From positions 25,938 through 89,937 of the forward strand of contig CAKRWT010000008.1 of assembly GCA_934418125.1 (NCBI GenBank): 64,000 nucleotides of DNA, in the 5' to 3' direction. The notes beneath the pieces were generated by a model that did not search any database, was not told the origin of the DNA, and was given only the letters and a program-made list of their open reading frames with translations. A program made the position numbers and the translations under genes. This DNA comes from an uncultured Lachnospiraceae bacterium. Its GTDB lineage: Bacteria > Bacillota > Clostridia > Lachnospirales > Lachnospiraceae. This document shows, in pieces, positions 52,325-61,271 of the stretch (position 1 is its first letter; each line of letters starts with the position of its first letter).

Positions 52325-54513
52325 TACATACTCTTCCTTTCTGCGATTTCTGCCATTTTAGCTTCACACAACCTGGTATCCCCATGAACACGTGAATATG
52401 CCAGATAGCCGTTCATACGGTCAATCTTGGTCAGATTATGGCTGCCGCACACCGGACATACATCCATTTCCAGTTCCTGATGGCCACAGTCATCGCAGTA
52501 GGCAAGGGACAAATTAACTCCCTCATAGAAGCCCATTTCCATTGCGCGACGGATTAGCGTCTTAATTGCATCAATATTATAGTCTATCGGGTATTTTACA
52601 TACTGAATCTTACCACCATTAGCAAGCTCCCAGAAACGATATTCCAGATTCTGCTTCTCGATAGGACTGATGTCTTCCGTTACATGGCAGTGGAAGCTGT
52701 TCGAAACATATTCCCTGTCGGAAACTCCTTCGATAATGCCATATTTGGCACGGAACTGTTTTACTTGAAGACCGCAAAGATTCTCTGCCGGAGTGCCATA
52801 AATGGCATACAGATTCCCATCTTCTTCCTTAAATTCATTTACTTTATTATTGATATGCTCCAGTACTTCCAGTGCAAATTCTCCATCTTCTACCAAAGAC
52901 TTCCCATTGTATAATTCCTGCAGTTCATTAAATGCCGTAATACCAAAGCTTGCTGTTGCCGTCTTTAAGATTGGTTTAATCTTATCATGAAGCTGCAAAT
53001 GTCCTCCTAAGAATCCCCCTTCACAATAAGCCAACGGATTGGTGGATGCTCTCATTTCTCCCAGATAAGCATAGGTTCTGATATGAAGCTGACGAATCAG
53101 ATTCAGATAGTAGTCCAAAACCTCATAGAAATCCTTGCTCTCCTGACGGGACTTCGCCAGAATCATTGGTAAGTGCAAGGATACCACGCCGATGTTGAAT
53201 CTTCCTACAAAAACCGGTACGTCTTTCTCATCTGCCGGATGCATACCCCCTCTCTCATACCATGGGGATAAGAAAGCTCTGCAGCCCATCGGAGAAATGA
53301 CCTTGCCATACTGTTTATACATACTGGCAATATATCCCTTACCGGTAAGGCTCAGCCAGTCCGGATACATAGTCTTGGCAGAGCATTTCACACCTGCCTC
53401 AAATACGTCCTCCAATTCCTTGCCTGGTCCATGCAGGTTTTCATCATACAGAAATACAATCTTCGGGAACAGTACCGGTTTCTTACATTCTTTTCTTCCC
53501 TGTCCCTTACGGCGTACATTCAGCATGACAATCGTTGCCATCTTTGCAAATCTTCCTGTACCAATACCTGCCGTTACAGTAATAAACGGATAATCCCCGC
53601 GGCTGCTTGCCACGGTATTGAACTTGTATTCCCAGCCCTGGAAGCCCTGCTCAAATTCTTTCTTCACATCTGCCAGTGCTTCTGCTTCTGCAGTTACTTT
53701 ATCAATACCCAGTTTCTTATATTTTTCTACATTGCGCTTATACGATTTCTCTGCATAAGGCTCCAGAATCTTATCCACCTCTGGCACAGTAAAACCACCA
53801 TACTGCTGGCTGGCAGCACTCAGGACAATATCCCCGATAACATCAAATGCGACATCCAGTGTCTTTGGCTCATTATACCAGATGTTACCCATCTCGAAAC
53901 CACCACTTAATACCTCTGCCACATTAAAAAGACAACAGTTCATGGTGTCACGCCTTGCAGACATATCATGGACATACAGATAGCCATCCCTGCATGCCTG
54001 AATCTCTTCGGTTGTCATAAAAAACTTCTGATATAACTCTTTATTAAACTGGTTAAAAATAAGGCTTCTCTTGGTGGATACCAGAGCGCTGTCTGTATTG
54101 GCATTCTCTTTATCCCCGATATACATAATGGACTGGCTCTTCTTATACACATCATCCATCATGCGCACAAAGTCCTGTTTGTAATTCCGATAATCGCGAT
54201 AGCTTTTGGCTACGATTGGTTTTACATCCTCCAGCGCACTCTCTACAATGTTGTGCATAATCTGAATCGGAATTTCTTCTGCTCCGATTTCATTTACTTT
54301 ATCTACCACAGTCTGGCAAATATGACGTTTTTCCTCTTCTGTAAATTTGGTCAGTGCACGATAAGCACTCTTTCCCACAGCATCAATTACTTTCTGCACA
54401 TTGAATGCTTCCAGACTGCCATCTTTTTTTACAACCTTTACTACTTTATCCGGTTTATATTCTTCTCCGAAATCCCGTTCTGTTGTCTGGTCTGCCTCAT
54501 ATTTGTTACTCAT
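52324..54513 (-). CDS. nrdD: anaerobic ribonucleoside-triphosphate reductase NrdD
   Basis: 729 residues. An N-terminal ATP-cone (VVKVVKKDGSLEAFNVQKVIDAV) senses ATP/dATP. The class III catalytic core has NCCLFNVAEVL, EFEQGFQGWEYKFNTV and SPMGCRAFLSP. A C-terminal zinc site is formed by CDDCGHQ and CPVCGSHN. The glycyl-radical loop is MNGYLAYSR near the C-terminus. It makes deoxynucleotides under anaerobic conditions, as expected for a strict anaerobe. GGAGGGG precedes the ATG. Two NrdR boxes lie about 90-140 bases upstream. Confidence 0.96.
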   Translation of the reverse strand: MSNKYEADQTTERDFGEEYKPDKVVKVVKKDGSLEAFNVQKVIDAVGKSAYRALTKFTEEEKRHICQTVVDKVNEIGAEEIPIQIMHNIVESALEDVKPIVAKSYRDYRNYKQDFVRMMDDVYKKSQSIMYIGDKENANTDSALVSTKRSLIFNQFNKELYQKFFMTTEEIQACRDGYLYVHDMSARRDTMNCCLFNVAEVLSGGFEMGNIWYNEPKTLDVAFDVIGDIVLSAASQQYGGFTVPEVDKILEPYAEKSYKRNVEKYKKLGIDKVTAEAEALADVKKEFEQGFQGWEYKFNTVASSRGDYPFITVTAGIGTGRFAKMATIVMLNVRRKGQGRKECKKPVLFPKIVFLYDENLHGPGKELEDVFEAGVKCSAKTMYPDWLSLTGKGYIASMYKQYGKVISPMGCRAFLSPWYERGGMHPADEKDVPVFVGRFNIGVVSLHLPMILAKSRQESKDFYEVLDYYLNLIRQLHIRTYAYLGEMRASTNPLAYCEGGFLGGHLQLHDKIKPILKTATASFGITAFNELQELYNGKSLVEDGEFALEVLEHINNKVNEFKEEDGNLYAIYGTPAENLCGLQVKQFRAKYGIIEGVSDREYVSNSFHCHVTEDISPIEKQNLEYRFWELANGGKIQYVKYPIDYNIDAIKTLIRRAMEMGFYEGVNLSLAYCDDCGHQELEMDVCPVCGSHNLTKIDRMNGYLAYSRVHGDTRLCEAKMAEIAERKSM

Positions 54514-54606
54514 ACATTCCCCTCCGCAGCCTTCACGGGCAGTCCCCGTATCCGGCTTGTGTCTCCTTATTTTTCTCCGCTTGCATCTACGCTTTTACGT
54601 TAAGAT

Positions 54607-54652
54607 GCACAAAATATAGTACCATTTTTCACATTTGTGCTATATTTTGTGC
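54607..54652. promoter_or_regulatory. pair of NrdR-type boxes upstream of nrdDG
   Basis: Two 16-base sites, GCACAAAATATAGTAC at 54607-54622 and GTGCTATATTTTGTGC at 54637-54652, are near-exact reverse complements of each other and lie 30 bases apart (about three helical turns). Each keeps the conserved core positions of the NrdR box consensus (acaCwAtATaTwGtgt). NrdR represses ribonucleotide reductase operons when dATP/ATP is high. nrdR itself is not in the window. Confidence 0.75.
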
Positions 54653-54713
54653 TTAGAAATTAGTATAAATTAAGAACCTGCTCGTGTCAATGACAGAGCC
54701 GCTATAAAAACTA

Positions 54714-54747
54714 ACAAAAAAGGGATATGCCTTTTGTGACATATCCC
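54714..54747 (-). terminator. terminator after the aminotransferase gene
   Basis: GGGATATG (54722-54729) pairs perfectly with CATATCCC (54740-54747) with a 10-base loop. On the minus strand it is followed by TTTTTTG. It lies 13 bases after the aminotransferase stop and insulates nrdDG from the upstream genes. Confidence 0.85.
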
Positions 54748-54760
54748 GAAGATGCGATTT

Positions 54761-55927
54761 CTATAAAATACCGGCCTGCGCAATTGCTTCTACTGCTTCC
54801 TTGATTACCTCTACTGGTAACGTCAATGCAAACCGTACATGTCCTTTTCCAAGACTTCCAAAACTGCTTCCCGGTGTACAAAGAACTCCTGTTTTGTCCA
54901 GAAGCTCCATAACAAATGCTACATCATCTGTATAACCTTCCGGTATCTTTGCCCAGGCAAACATCGTGCCTTCGCTGTCTTCCATCTGCCAGCCAATTTG
55001 CCGTAAACCGCCACACAAAGCATCTCTTCTGCGTTGATATTCCTCGCACTGTGCCTTTACACTGGTATCTGTTCCTGTCAGGGCTGCTACAGCACCATAC
55101 TGTACCGGCAGGAAAGTCCCATAATCAATCTGGGAGCGTAATTTCTTAAAGTTTGCCACTATCTGACTGTTTCCTACTAAAAAGCTGACTCTGGCACCGG
55201 TATAATTATAGGATTTGGACAGAGAATAGAATTCCACCGCAATTTCCTTTGCCTTTGGGATTCTCAGAATGGATTTTCCGATTCTTCCATCATATATGAT
55301 ATCCGAATAGGCATTATCGTGAATAATGATAATATCGTGTTTCATTGCCCAGGGAATCAATTTCTCATAGAAGCTGTCCGGTGCTGTTTTACATACCGGA
55401 TTCAAAGGATAGGACACAATCATGCACTTCGTTTTCTCCAATAATGCCACATCCATATTGTCCAAATCCGGAAGATAATGGTTCTCCTCGGTTAAATCAT
55501 AAGTTACAATCTCTGCCCCTGCCAGGGATGGTCCAATGCCAAAAATAGGATATCCAGGATTGGGAACCAGTACCACATCCCCCGGATTACAGATAGACAT
55601 GCACACGTGTGCTATTCCCTCCTGGGAGCCGTATACAGACATAATCTCATTTGCTTCCAGATTTACCCCATATCTTGTTTCATAGCGTTTCTGAACCGCC
55701 TCTATCAGCTCTGGAATGTCAATCAACGCATACTTATAATTTTCGGGTTTTGTTGCTGCCTGTACTACCGCATCCACTACGTGCTGTGCCGGTGGAAAGT
55801 CCGGTGTGCCTACCGACAGGTTATAAATTTTTTTCCCCTGTTTCTCTGCCGCATTTTTCTTTTCGTTCAAGATTTGAAAAATGCCAGCTTCATAGTCTTT
55901 CATTCTGTCTGCAAATTGTAATTTCAT
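54761..55927 (-). CDS. PLP-dependent class I/II aminotransferase
   Basis: 388 residues. The PLP lysine is in YSLSKSYNYTGAR. Other landmarks are LSVGTPDFPPAQHV, the SYPLNPVCKTA loop, HDNAYSDIIYDGR, and the C-terminal HVRFALTLP with the carboxylate-binding Arg. The overall pattern resembles LL-diaminopimelate or AlaC-type aminotransferases, but the Phe/Trp usual after SLSK is replaced (SYNYTGAR versus SFNMTGWR), so the substrate is uncertain. GAGGAG precedes the ATG. It starts 2 bases after the WYL regulator stop, so the two form an operon. Confidence 0.88.
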   Translation of the reverse strand: MKLQFADRMKDYEAGIFQILNEKKNAAEKQGKKIYNLSVGTPDFPPAQHVVDAVVQAATKPENYKYALIDIPELIEAVQKRYETRYGVNLEANEIMSVYGSQEGIAHVCMSICNPGDVVLVPNPGYPIFGIGPSLAGAEIVTYDLTEENHYLPDLDNMDVALLEKTKCMIVSYPLNPVCKTAPDSFYEKLIPWAMKHDIIIIHDNAYSDIIYDGRIGKSILRIPKAKEIAVEFYSLSKSYNYTGARVSFLVGNSQIVANFKKLRSQIDYGTFLPVQYGAVAALTGTDTSVKAQCEEYQRRRDALCGGLRQIGWQMEDSEGTMFAWAKIPEGYTDDVAFVMELLDKTGVLCTPGSSFGSLGKGHVRFALTLPVEVIKEAVEAIAQAGIL

Positions 55928-55929
55928 AC

Positions 55930-56934
55930 TTAACTCCTCGATTCCGTATATTGTTCCATTACCCTCTGAAGATATTCCTGATAACCGGATACCACCTCCA
56001 GCGGGGCAATCATCTTAGCACCTGCACCAAGCCCTGTCAGCCAGCCGTAGAACTGCCCACTCAGTGCCACCTTTACCCGCACGCTGAAATGTTCCGGGTC
56101 TGTCTTCCGGATGGAGATTTCCTTGCCAAACCGGTCTATGACAACCCCGATATAATGATTTTCAAACTGCAGGGTAACGATTTCTTCCTTTCCGCCAAAC
56201 ATGCCGAAGGTTTTGTTGGCATAGTCTGCAATGTCAAACTTCTCAAAAAGTTCTGCACCTTCCCTTTTCTGCCCGGAAAGTACTTTTATATTTCCCATTT
56301 TGTCTACGCGGAAATGTTTGATTTTATCTTCATTTGCATCATGGGCAATCAGATAATAATTTTCATCTTTACAGGTAAGTGCCCAGGGACTGACCTGATA
56401 CATCTTGCCTTCCTTGCGTGGCACCAGTTGTTTCTCCAGATTCCATTCCAGGTACTGAAAGGAAATCTGCTCCTGGTTCTGGATAGCCTTGTGAATGTCA
56501 TCTACAATGTAATAGATACTTTCATTGGCAGTCTTGATGCGGTTCGCTACATAAACCTGTCTTTGTAACTGTCCTGCTTCTGCTCTGGATGCCAGGGTTT
56601 CAATCTTGGAAATGAGTTCTCTGGATTTCTTTACTGTGAGAAACCGGGACGCCTGTACGGTTTCCACTAAAAGCTTTAACTCTGCCAGTTCAAACTCTCT
56701 GCTTGCCAGATAGTACCCTCCTCCTGTTTTTGCCTTTATCAGACAGATATCGTATCCGAAATCCGTCAACTGGGCAATATCATCATAGATACTCTTACGC
56801 TCTGCCTTAACGCCGTACTCTGCCAACGCATCTATCAGCATCTGCGCACTCATGCAGTGGTTTTCATCAGACTGTTGTGTTAAAATTTTAACCAGATATA
56901 ACAGTTTTAGTTTTTGGTTGGATGACTTTGGCAT
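55930..56934 (-). CDS. WYL-domain transcriptional regulator
   Basis: 334 residues. An N-terminal winged helix (LLYLVKILTQQSDENHCMSAQMLIDAL) is followed by the WYL domain with SPWALTCKDENYYLIAHDANEDKIKHFRVDKM and a C-terminal WCX-type domain (FSVRVKVALSGQFYGWLTGLG). WYL regulators sense nucleic-acid fragments or other ligands and control stress or metabolism genes. The adjacent aminotransferase is the likely partner in the operon. AGGAG precedes the ATG, which directly follows the terminator of the small membrane protein gene. Confidence 0.88.
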   Translation of the reverse strand: MPKSSNQKLKLLYLVKILTQQSDENHCMSAQMLIDALAEYGVKAERKSIYDDIAQLTDFGYDICLIKAKTGGGYYLASREFELAELKLLVETVQASRFLTVKKSRELISKIETLASRAEAGQLQRQVYVANRIKTANESIYYIVDDIHKAIQNQEQISFQYLEWNLEKQLVPRKEGKMYQVSPWALTCKDENYYLIAHDANEDKIKHFRVDKMGNIKVLSGQKREGAELFEKFDIADYANKTFGMFGGKEEIVTLQFENHYIGVVIDRFGKEISIRKTDPEHFSVRVKVALSGQFYGWLTGLGAGAKMIAPLEVVSGYQEYLQRVMEQYTESRS

Positions 56935-56953
56935 AACAAACTCCTGCTAACAG

Positions 56954-56982
56954 AAAAAAGGGTCCGTCCGACGACGAACCCT
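56954..56982 (-). terminator. terminator after the small membrane protein gene
   Basis: AGGGTCCGTC (56959-56968) and GACGAACCCT (56973-56982) form a 10-bp stem containing one G-U pair and a 4-base loop. On the minus strand it is followed by TTTTTT. It lies 8 bases after the stop of the 61-codon gene. Confidence 0.85.
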
Positions 56983-56990
56983 GCAATCGC

Positions 56991-57176
56991 TTATTCTGAG
57001 ATTCCTGTCGGTGCATTCTCTCCCTGGTCAGCGGCTTCCTTAGCTGCCTTCTTGGCATCTTTGCTCTTTGTCCACTTTACACCTAACAGACAGGCAATGA
57101 TTACTAACACCACAATGAATACAAATAATAAGAAATAAGATAAAAACGCATTTAAAAACAAGATTAAATTTGTCAT
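56991..57176 (-). CDS. small single-pass membrane protein of unknown function
   Basis: 61 residues. The first 33 are almost entirely hydrophobic (LILFLNAFLSYFLLFVFIVV), probably one long or two short membrane helices. A short basic/acidic cytoplasmic tail follows (KWTKSKDAKKAAKEAAD). The gene has its own strong terminator and a GAGTGG site, which support it being real. Similar small proteins occur near rnhA in Lachnospiraceae from memory, but I know no function. Confidence 0.6.
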   Translation of the reverse strand: MTNLILFLNAFLSYFLLFVFIVVLVIIACLLGVKWTKSKDAKKAAKEAADQGENAPTGISE

Positions 57177-57237
57177 TTTGATTATCCACTCTTTTCTACA
57201 CGTTATCGTTAATTATAATGATTTATGATACCACCAA

Positions 57238-57708
57238 TCAAAGGGTATCGTCAAGTAACTTAGTCCCATCCGCCGCTGTTGTTGCTAATTTATCACAGCG
57301 TTCATTTTCCGGGTGTCCATCATGTCCTTTTACCCACTCGAAAGTTACCTGATGAGGTTCTTTTGCTGCCAGCAGCCGTTTCCACAGCTCCACATTCTTA
57401 ACCGGCTTATTGCCAGCAGTCTTCCAGTTTTTCTTAATCCATCCTTCAATCCAATGCTTGTTAAACGCATCCGTTACATATTTGGAATCGGAAATCAGAG
57501 TAACCTCACAGGGTCTTGTCAAGGCTTCCAATCCTACAATAGCTGCCATCAGCTCCATCCGGTTATTCGTTGTTTTCTTATAGCCGGCGGAGTATTCTCT
57601 TTCGTGCAGTTCGCCCCTCGGGTCCACATACTGTAGTACCACGCCATATCCACCTGGGCCATCTGGGTTCCCTCTGGCTGCCCCATCGGTATAAATTGTC
57701 ACTTTCAT
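57238..57708 (-). CDS. rnhA: ribonuclease HI
   Basis: 156 residues, typical of bacterial RNase HI. Catalytic carboxylates are visible: Asp in [17 protein letters not shown], Glu in NRMELMAAI, Asp in LISDSKYV, and the last Asp in NERCDKLA after the basic handle KGHDGHPEN. It cuts RNA in RNA-DNA hybrids. AAGGAATGG precedes the ATG. Confidence 0.95.
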   Translation of the reverse strand: MKVTIYTDGAARGNPDGPGGYGVVLQYVDPRGELHEREYSAGYKKTTNNRMELMAAIVGLEALTRPCEVTLISDSKYVTDAFNKHWIEGWIKKNWKTAGNKPVKNVELWKRLLAAKEPHQVTFEWVKGHDGHPENERCDKLATTAADGTKLLDDTL

Positions 57709-57729
57709 GTCTTTTCCATTCCTTTTCCG

Positions 57730-59430
57730 TTATTCTCGCCAGGCACCTTCTTTTAGGAAGTTCTCTGCCATCTCCTCTGCCTTTGTTACAATCTCCTTAT
57801 CATAGCCAAGCAGGTTTAATAAAGCTATGGCATTCCGGGAAGTGGCTGGTCCTGCCAGAATCTGATAAGGGAAGAAAATATCATCCTGTTCTATCCGTTC
57901 TTCAAAATGATAGTTTTCATAGCCATCCTGTAACAGCTTTGTCAGCTCCACATCATGGGTTGCCGCAAAACATATTACATTACTTCTTTCCAATGTTCTC
58001 AGTATCTGGGTCGATGCTGCAATCCGTTCCACCGTATTGGTTCCGCGTAACACCTCATCCACAAAACACAAGACTTTACAGTTCTCCTGCTCGGCCTTTT
58101 TTGCCTTATCCAGAATCCGCTTGATGGATTTTATCTCCACCATATAATAACTGTCCCCGCTGATGATGTCATCCTTTAATGCCATGGACGAATAAATCCG
58201 GAAAATAGGTGCCGCATACTCTTTTGCCGGTACGGTGTGAACCGTCTGTGCTAACAGGGCACAGATTCCCATCGTCCGAAGAAAGGTAGACTTACCGGAA
58301 GCATTGGATCCCGTCAGCAGGACACCTCCGGATACCATGATGCTGTTTGACACAGGATTGTCCAACAGCGGATGATAAGCATCCTGCAGCACCAGCTGTT
58401 GTTTATCTTTGCCGCCATCCTCTGTCAGGTCCGGGACACACCAGCCATTATGCAGGCTTGCCCTGTAAGAGCCGATTACAATAGCCGTTTCCATTTTACC
58501 AAGAAGCGTAATCATCTCGTCCACTTCCCCAATATGCGCCCGCAGGCTTGCCAGGGTTCTGTTAAACTGAATCAAATCCAGATAAAATAACATTCTCAGA
58601 TAATCCATCAGTATCTCCAATGGGTTACCAGTGCTTCTCTGGGCTGCTATCACCAGATAGGAGTTTCGCATAAAGCCCTTTAACTTTTTATAACATTCCT
58701 GCATACTCTGCTGTTCTTTTTCATGCTCTGTCAAAGGTATTTTAAGGATTTGCCCCACACACTCCAGCACCCGCTGCACGTAATAAAAGCTGGTAACATA
58801 GGGCTCCACCATTTTATGTTCTTTATAATATCCTACCAGATTATGACATGCCACTGCAATAAACAGGACAACGCCCAATGGCAGCGACAGGAACATAATT
58901 CCGATACTTACCAAGAACAGCAAATCAAAGAAAAGATATTTGCCGCAGCTTCTTTCCCCTAACAATTCCAGATTGTCCAGATATTCATAGATAGAATACT
59001 TACCACTTCTTCCTAACGCAAACAGTTCCTTCTGAACTGCCTGCCGTTCCTTCTCATGCTCCATAAAATAGGTTATCTGCTGTTCCCACTGCTGCAATTT
59101 TCCGGTATCGTATTCCGGTGTACGCAGACAGTAATACAGATACTCATCCCCTGCAGCACTGCAGGATGTGTTCATCTGCTGGTAAATCCGATCCATATTC
59201 AGGTCATTCCAGGTAATATCATCAATCTGATGTTCCTTTTCATGCTTCTGATAATAGAACTTAATATGGGAAAGTTCCTCTGCCTTATACGCCCGTTCAG
59301 AGGGCTGTCCATACTTTTCGTATAGCTGTTCTAACATACCCTGACGATACTTCTTATTGTTCAGATACTCCTTTAACATCAGCAGTGCCACAACCAGTGC
59401 CAGTGCCAATGCCAGTATGATATAATCCAT
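57730..59430 (-). CDS. membrane-associated MutS-family ATPase
   Basis: 566 residues. An N-terminal membrane helix (IILALALALVVALLMLKEY) and a second hydrophobic hairpin (168-198) bracket a MutS core-like region. The ATPase domain has Walker A TGSNASGKS (374-381), the MALKDDIISGDSYYMVEI segment, Walker B FVDEVLRGTNT and the ATHD switch (490-493). The mismatch-recognition domain of MutS1 is absent. This belongs to the MutS-like group sometimes labelled MutS5/MutS-related, and mismatch repair should not be assumed. AGGAT precedes the ATG, and it lies 21 bases before rnhA. Confidence 0.85.
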   Translation of the reverse strand: MDYIILALALALVVALLMLKEYLNNKKYRQGMLEQLYEKYGQPSERAYKAEELSHIKFYYQKHEKEHQIDDITWNDLNMDRIYQQMNTSCSAAGDEYLYYCLRTPEYDTGKLQQWEQQITYFMEHEKERQAVQKELFALGRSGKYSIYEYLDNLELLGERSCGKYLFFDLLFLVSIGIMFLSLPLGVVLFIAVACHNLVGYYKEHKMVEPYVTSFYYVQRVLECVGQILKIPLTEHEKEQQSMQECYKKLKGFMRNSYLVIAAQRSTGNPLEILMDYLRMLFYLDLIQFNRTLASLRAHIGEVDEMITLLGKMETAIVIGSYRASLHNGWCVPDLTEDGGKDKQQLVLQDAYHPLLDNPVSNSIMVSGGVLLTGSNASGKSTFLRTMGICALLAQTVHTVPAKEYAAPIFRIYSSMALKDDIISGDSYYMVEIKSIKRILDKAKKAEQENCKVLCFVDEVLRGTNTVERIAASTQILRTLERSNVICFAATHDVELTKLLQDGYENYHFEERIEQDDIFFPYQILAGPATSRNAIALLNLLGYDKEIVTKAEEMAENFLKEGAWRE

Positions 59431-59436
59431 AAACCG

Positions 59437-60732
59437 CTATCCTATTTCCCGAAGGATTTCGTTTGCCTTTCTGTAAATTGCCTCTGCATCAATATGGTCG
59501 GCAAATTTACCATCTTCATATAAAATCTTACCATTTATCATCGTCATCTTCACATTCTGCTTACTGCCACTGTAAACAATGTTCTTTGCGATGTTGTTAA
59601 CTGGCTGCATGTTGGGTTTTTGCAAATCTATCATAATCATGTCTGCCAGTTTGCCTGCCGCCAGCACATCCGCCTTCTGTAAATCCATCGCCTTCGCACC
59701 ATTTACCGTTGCCATCTTCAATACCTCGATGGCATCCACCGCAGAGGCATCCTGCTCCCGTAACTTGGCAAGCCCTGTGACCAGGAACATCTCCCGGAAC
59801 ATATCCAGGCAGTTATTGCTGGCAGGTCCGTCTGTTCCGATTGCCACGTTGATACCTCTTCTTAAATATTCCGCAATCGGTGCAATCCCACTTGCCAGCT
59901 TCATATTGGAAGCAGGATTGGTTACCACATGTAACCCTTTCTGCTCAAAAATATCGATATCTTCTTCGTCCATATAGACACAGTGATACCCGCCACCACC
60001 ATACCGGAACATTCCAAGGCTGTCCAAAAACTTTGTAGGTGTCATCTGATATCGTCCGATACACTCGGCAACTTCCTTTTTTGTCTCTGCCAGATGGGTG
60101 TAAACCGATGCCTGATACTTCTGAGCCAGTGCAGCGATTCCTTCCAGAATCTCCCTGGAGCAAGTATACTCTGCATGAAATCCCAGACAGTAAGTAATTA
60201 ACGGATGGATTCGATTCATCTCCACATACATCTGGTCTACCATGGCAACGGACTGGGTAAAATTATTGACTGCCCCTACAATCCGGCAGCGCATGCCCAT
60301 ATCGATACACGCCTTTGCTATCGGCTGCGGCATCAGATACATATCAAATATCGAAGTAATGCCACTGGTAAGGTATTCCAGGATAGCCAATTTTACCAGT
60401 TCATAAATCATATCTTCCTGTAATCTTGCTTCCACAGGGAAAATCTGCTCCTGCAGCCACTCCTGCAACGGCAAATCATCTGCATAAGAACGGAGCACCG
60501 TCATGCCGGAATGGGTATGGGCATTCTTAAATCCAGGCATTAACAGATTCCCTTCACAGTCAATTTCCCTGTCCCAGACAATGCTGCCAAGGGCAAGTTT
60601 TCCATATACCTTGTCCACATCACTCCCATCTCCCACATAGAGGATATGTTCTCCCTGTACCCACACTTCTCCTTCCAGAATCTCTGTACTCTCCATCGTC
60701 AGGATTCTTGCATGATAGAAACGAATGTTCAT
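59437..60732 (-). CDS. amidohydrolase, 5-methylthioadenosine/SAH deaminase-like
   Basis: 431 residues. Metal-binding HxH in GFKNAHTHSGM, then FHAEYTCS, a THLAETKKE stretch, and the Asp of IGTDGPASNNCLDMF. The order and spacing match MtaD-type deaminases, which deaminate S-adenosylhomocysteine or methylthioadenosine. Related cytosine or guanine deaminases cannot be excluded. GGAGG precedes the ATG. It follows cdd and pnp on the same strand, so this is a nucleoside salvage cluster. Confidence 0.87.
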   Translation of the reverse strand: MNIRFYHARILTMESTEILEGEVWVQGEHILYVGDGSDVDKVYGKLALGSIVWDREIDCEGNLLMPGFKNAHTHSGMTVLRSYADDLPLQEWLQEQIFPVEARLQEDMIYELVKLAILEYLTSGITSIFDMYLMPQPIAKACIDMGMRCRIVGAVNNFTQSVAMVDQMYVEMNRIHPLITYCLGFHAEYTCSREILEGIAALAQKYQASVYTHLAETKKEVAECIGRYQMTPTKFLDSLGMFRYGGGGYHCVYMDEEDIDIFEQKGLHVVTNPASNMKLASGIAPIAEYLRRGINVAIGTDGPASNNCLDMFREMFLVTGLAKLREQDASAVDAIEVLKMATVNGAKAMDLQKADVLAAGKLADMIMIDLQKPNMQPVNNIAKNIVYSGSKQNVKMTMINGKILYEDGKFADHIDAEAIYRKANEILREIG

Positions 60733-60750
60733 AGTATTCCTCCTTTCCAG

Positions 60751-61173
60751 CTATTCCAGATTCTCCGGCCCAAAGCCCCAGGGAAGAAAGGTTTCCAATG
60801 TTTTGCACTGGTATTCCTCTTCCGAGCACGCTACAATAATCTGAAAGGTCTCCGGGTTACAAAATTCCATCATAACCTGTCTGCAAACACCACAAGGATA
60901 AGAATACTGGGTAATTGCATCTCCTTTAGGACTACCTGCAATAGCAATTGCCTTAAAATCCCTTTTTCCCTCACTGACCGCTTTGAAAAAAGCAGTTCTT
61001 TCCGCACAGTTGGTAGGTGTATAGGCTGCATTCTCAATATTGCACCCCCGGATAACCTGTCCATCTGTGGTAAGAAGGGCTGCCCCAACCTGATATCCGG
61101 AATAAGGTGAATAAGACATTTTCCTTGCCGCGATTGCCTCTCTGATAAGAGCTCTTATCTCTTCCTCTGCCAT
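60751..61173 (-). CDS. cdd: cytidine deaminase
   Basis: 140 residues. Zinc ligands are in NCAERTAFF (Cys, with catalytic Glu) and PCGVCRQVM. The opening RKMSYSPYSGYQVGAALLT is also diagnostic. It converts cytidine and deoxycytidine to uridine and deoxyuridine. AGGGAG precedes the ATG, and pnp lies 98 bases upstream. Confidence 0.95.
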   Translation of the reverse strand: MAEEEIRALIREAIAARKMSYSPYSGYQVGAALLTTDGQVIRGCNIENAAYTPTNCAERTAFFKAVSEGKRDFKAIAIAGSPKGDAITQYSYPCGVCRQVMMEFCNPETFQIIVACSEEEYQCKTLETFLPWGFGPENLE

Positions 61174-61271
61174 GTTTTTTCTCCCTTTCTGGTGTCAGAA
61201 ATAATAGAAGCCTCTGTTCCCGGCAACAGCCTCTTCCACAGAATGTGTATCCCATGGAGGAGGCATGCCAG

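Noticed and set aside
55651..56568. A 305-codon plus-strand frame antisense to the aminotransferase and WYL genes
   Set aside because: Both antisense genes are clear family members. The frame lacks domain features and a start signal.
57570..58124. A 184-codon plus-strand frame across rnhA and the MutS-like gene
   Set aside because: It is antisense to two conserved genes, with a Ser/Pro/Leu-rich composition typical of shadow frames.
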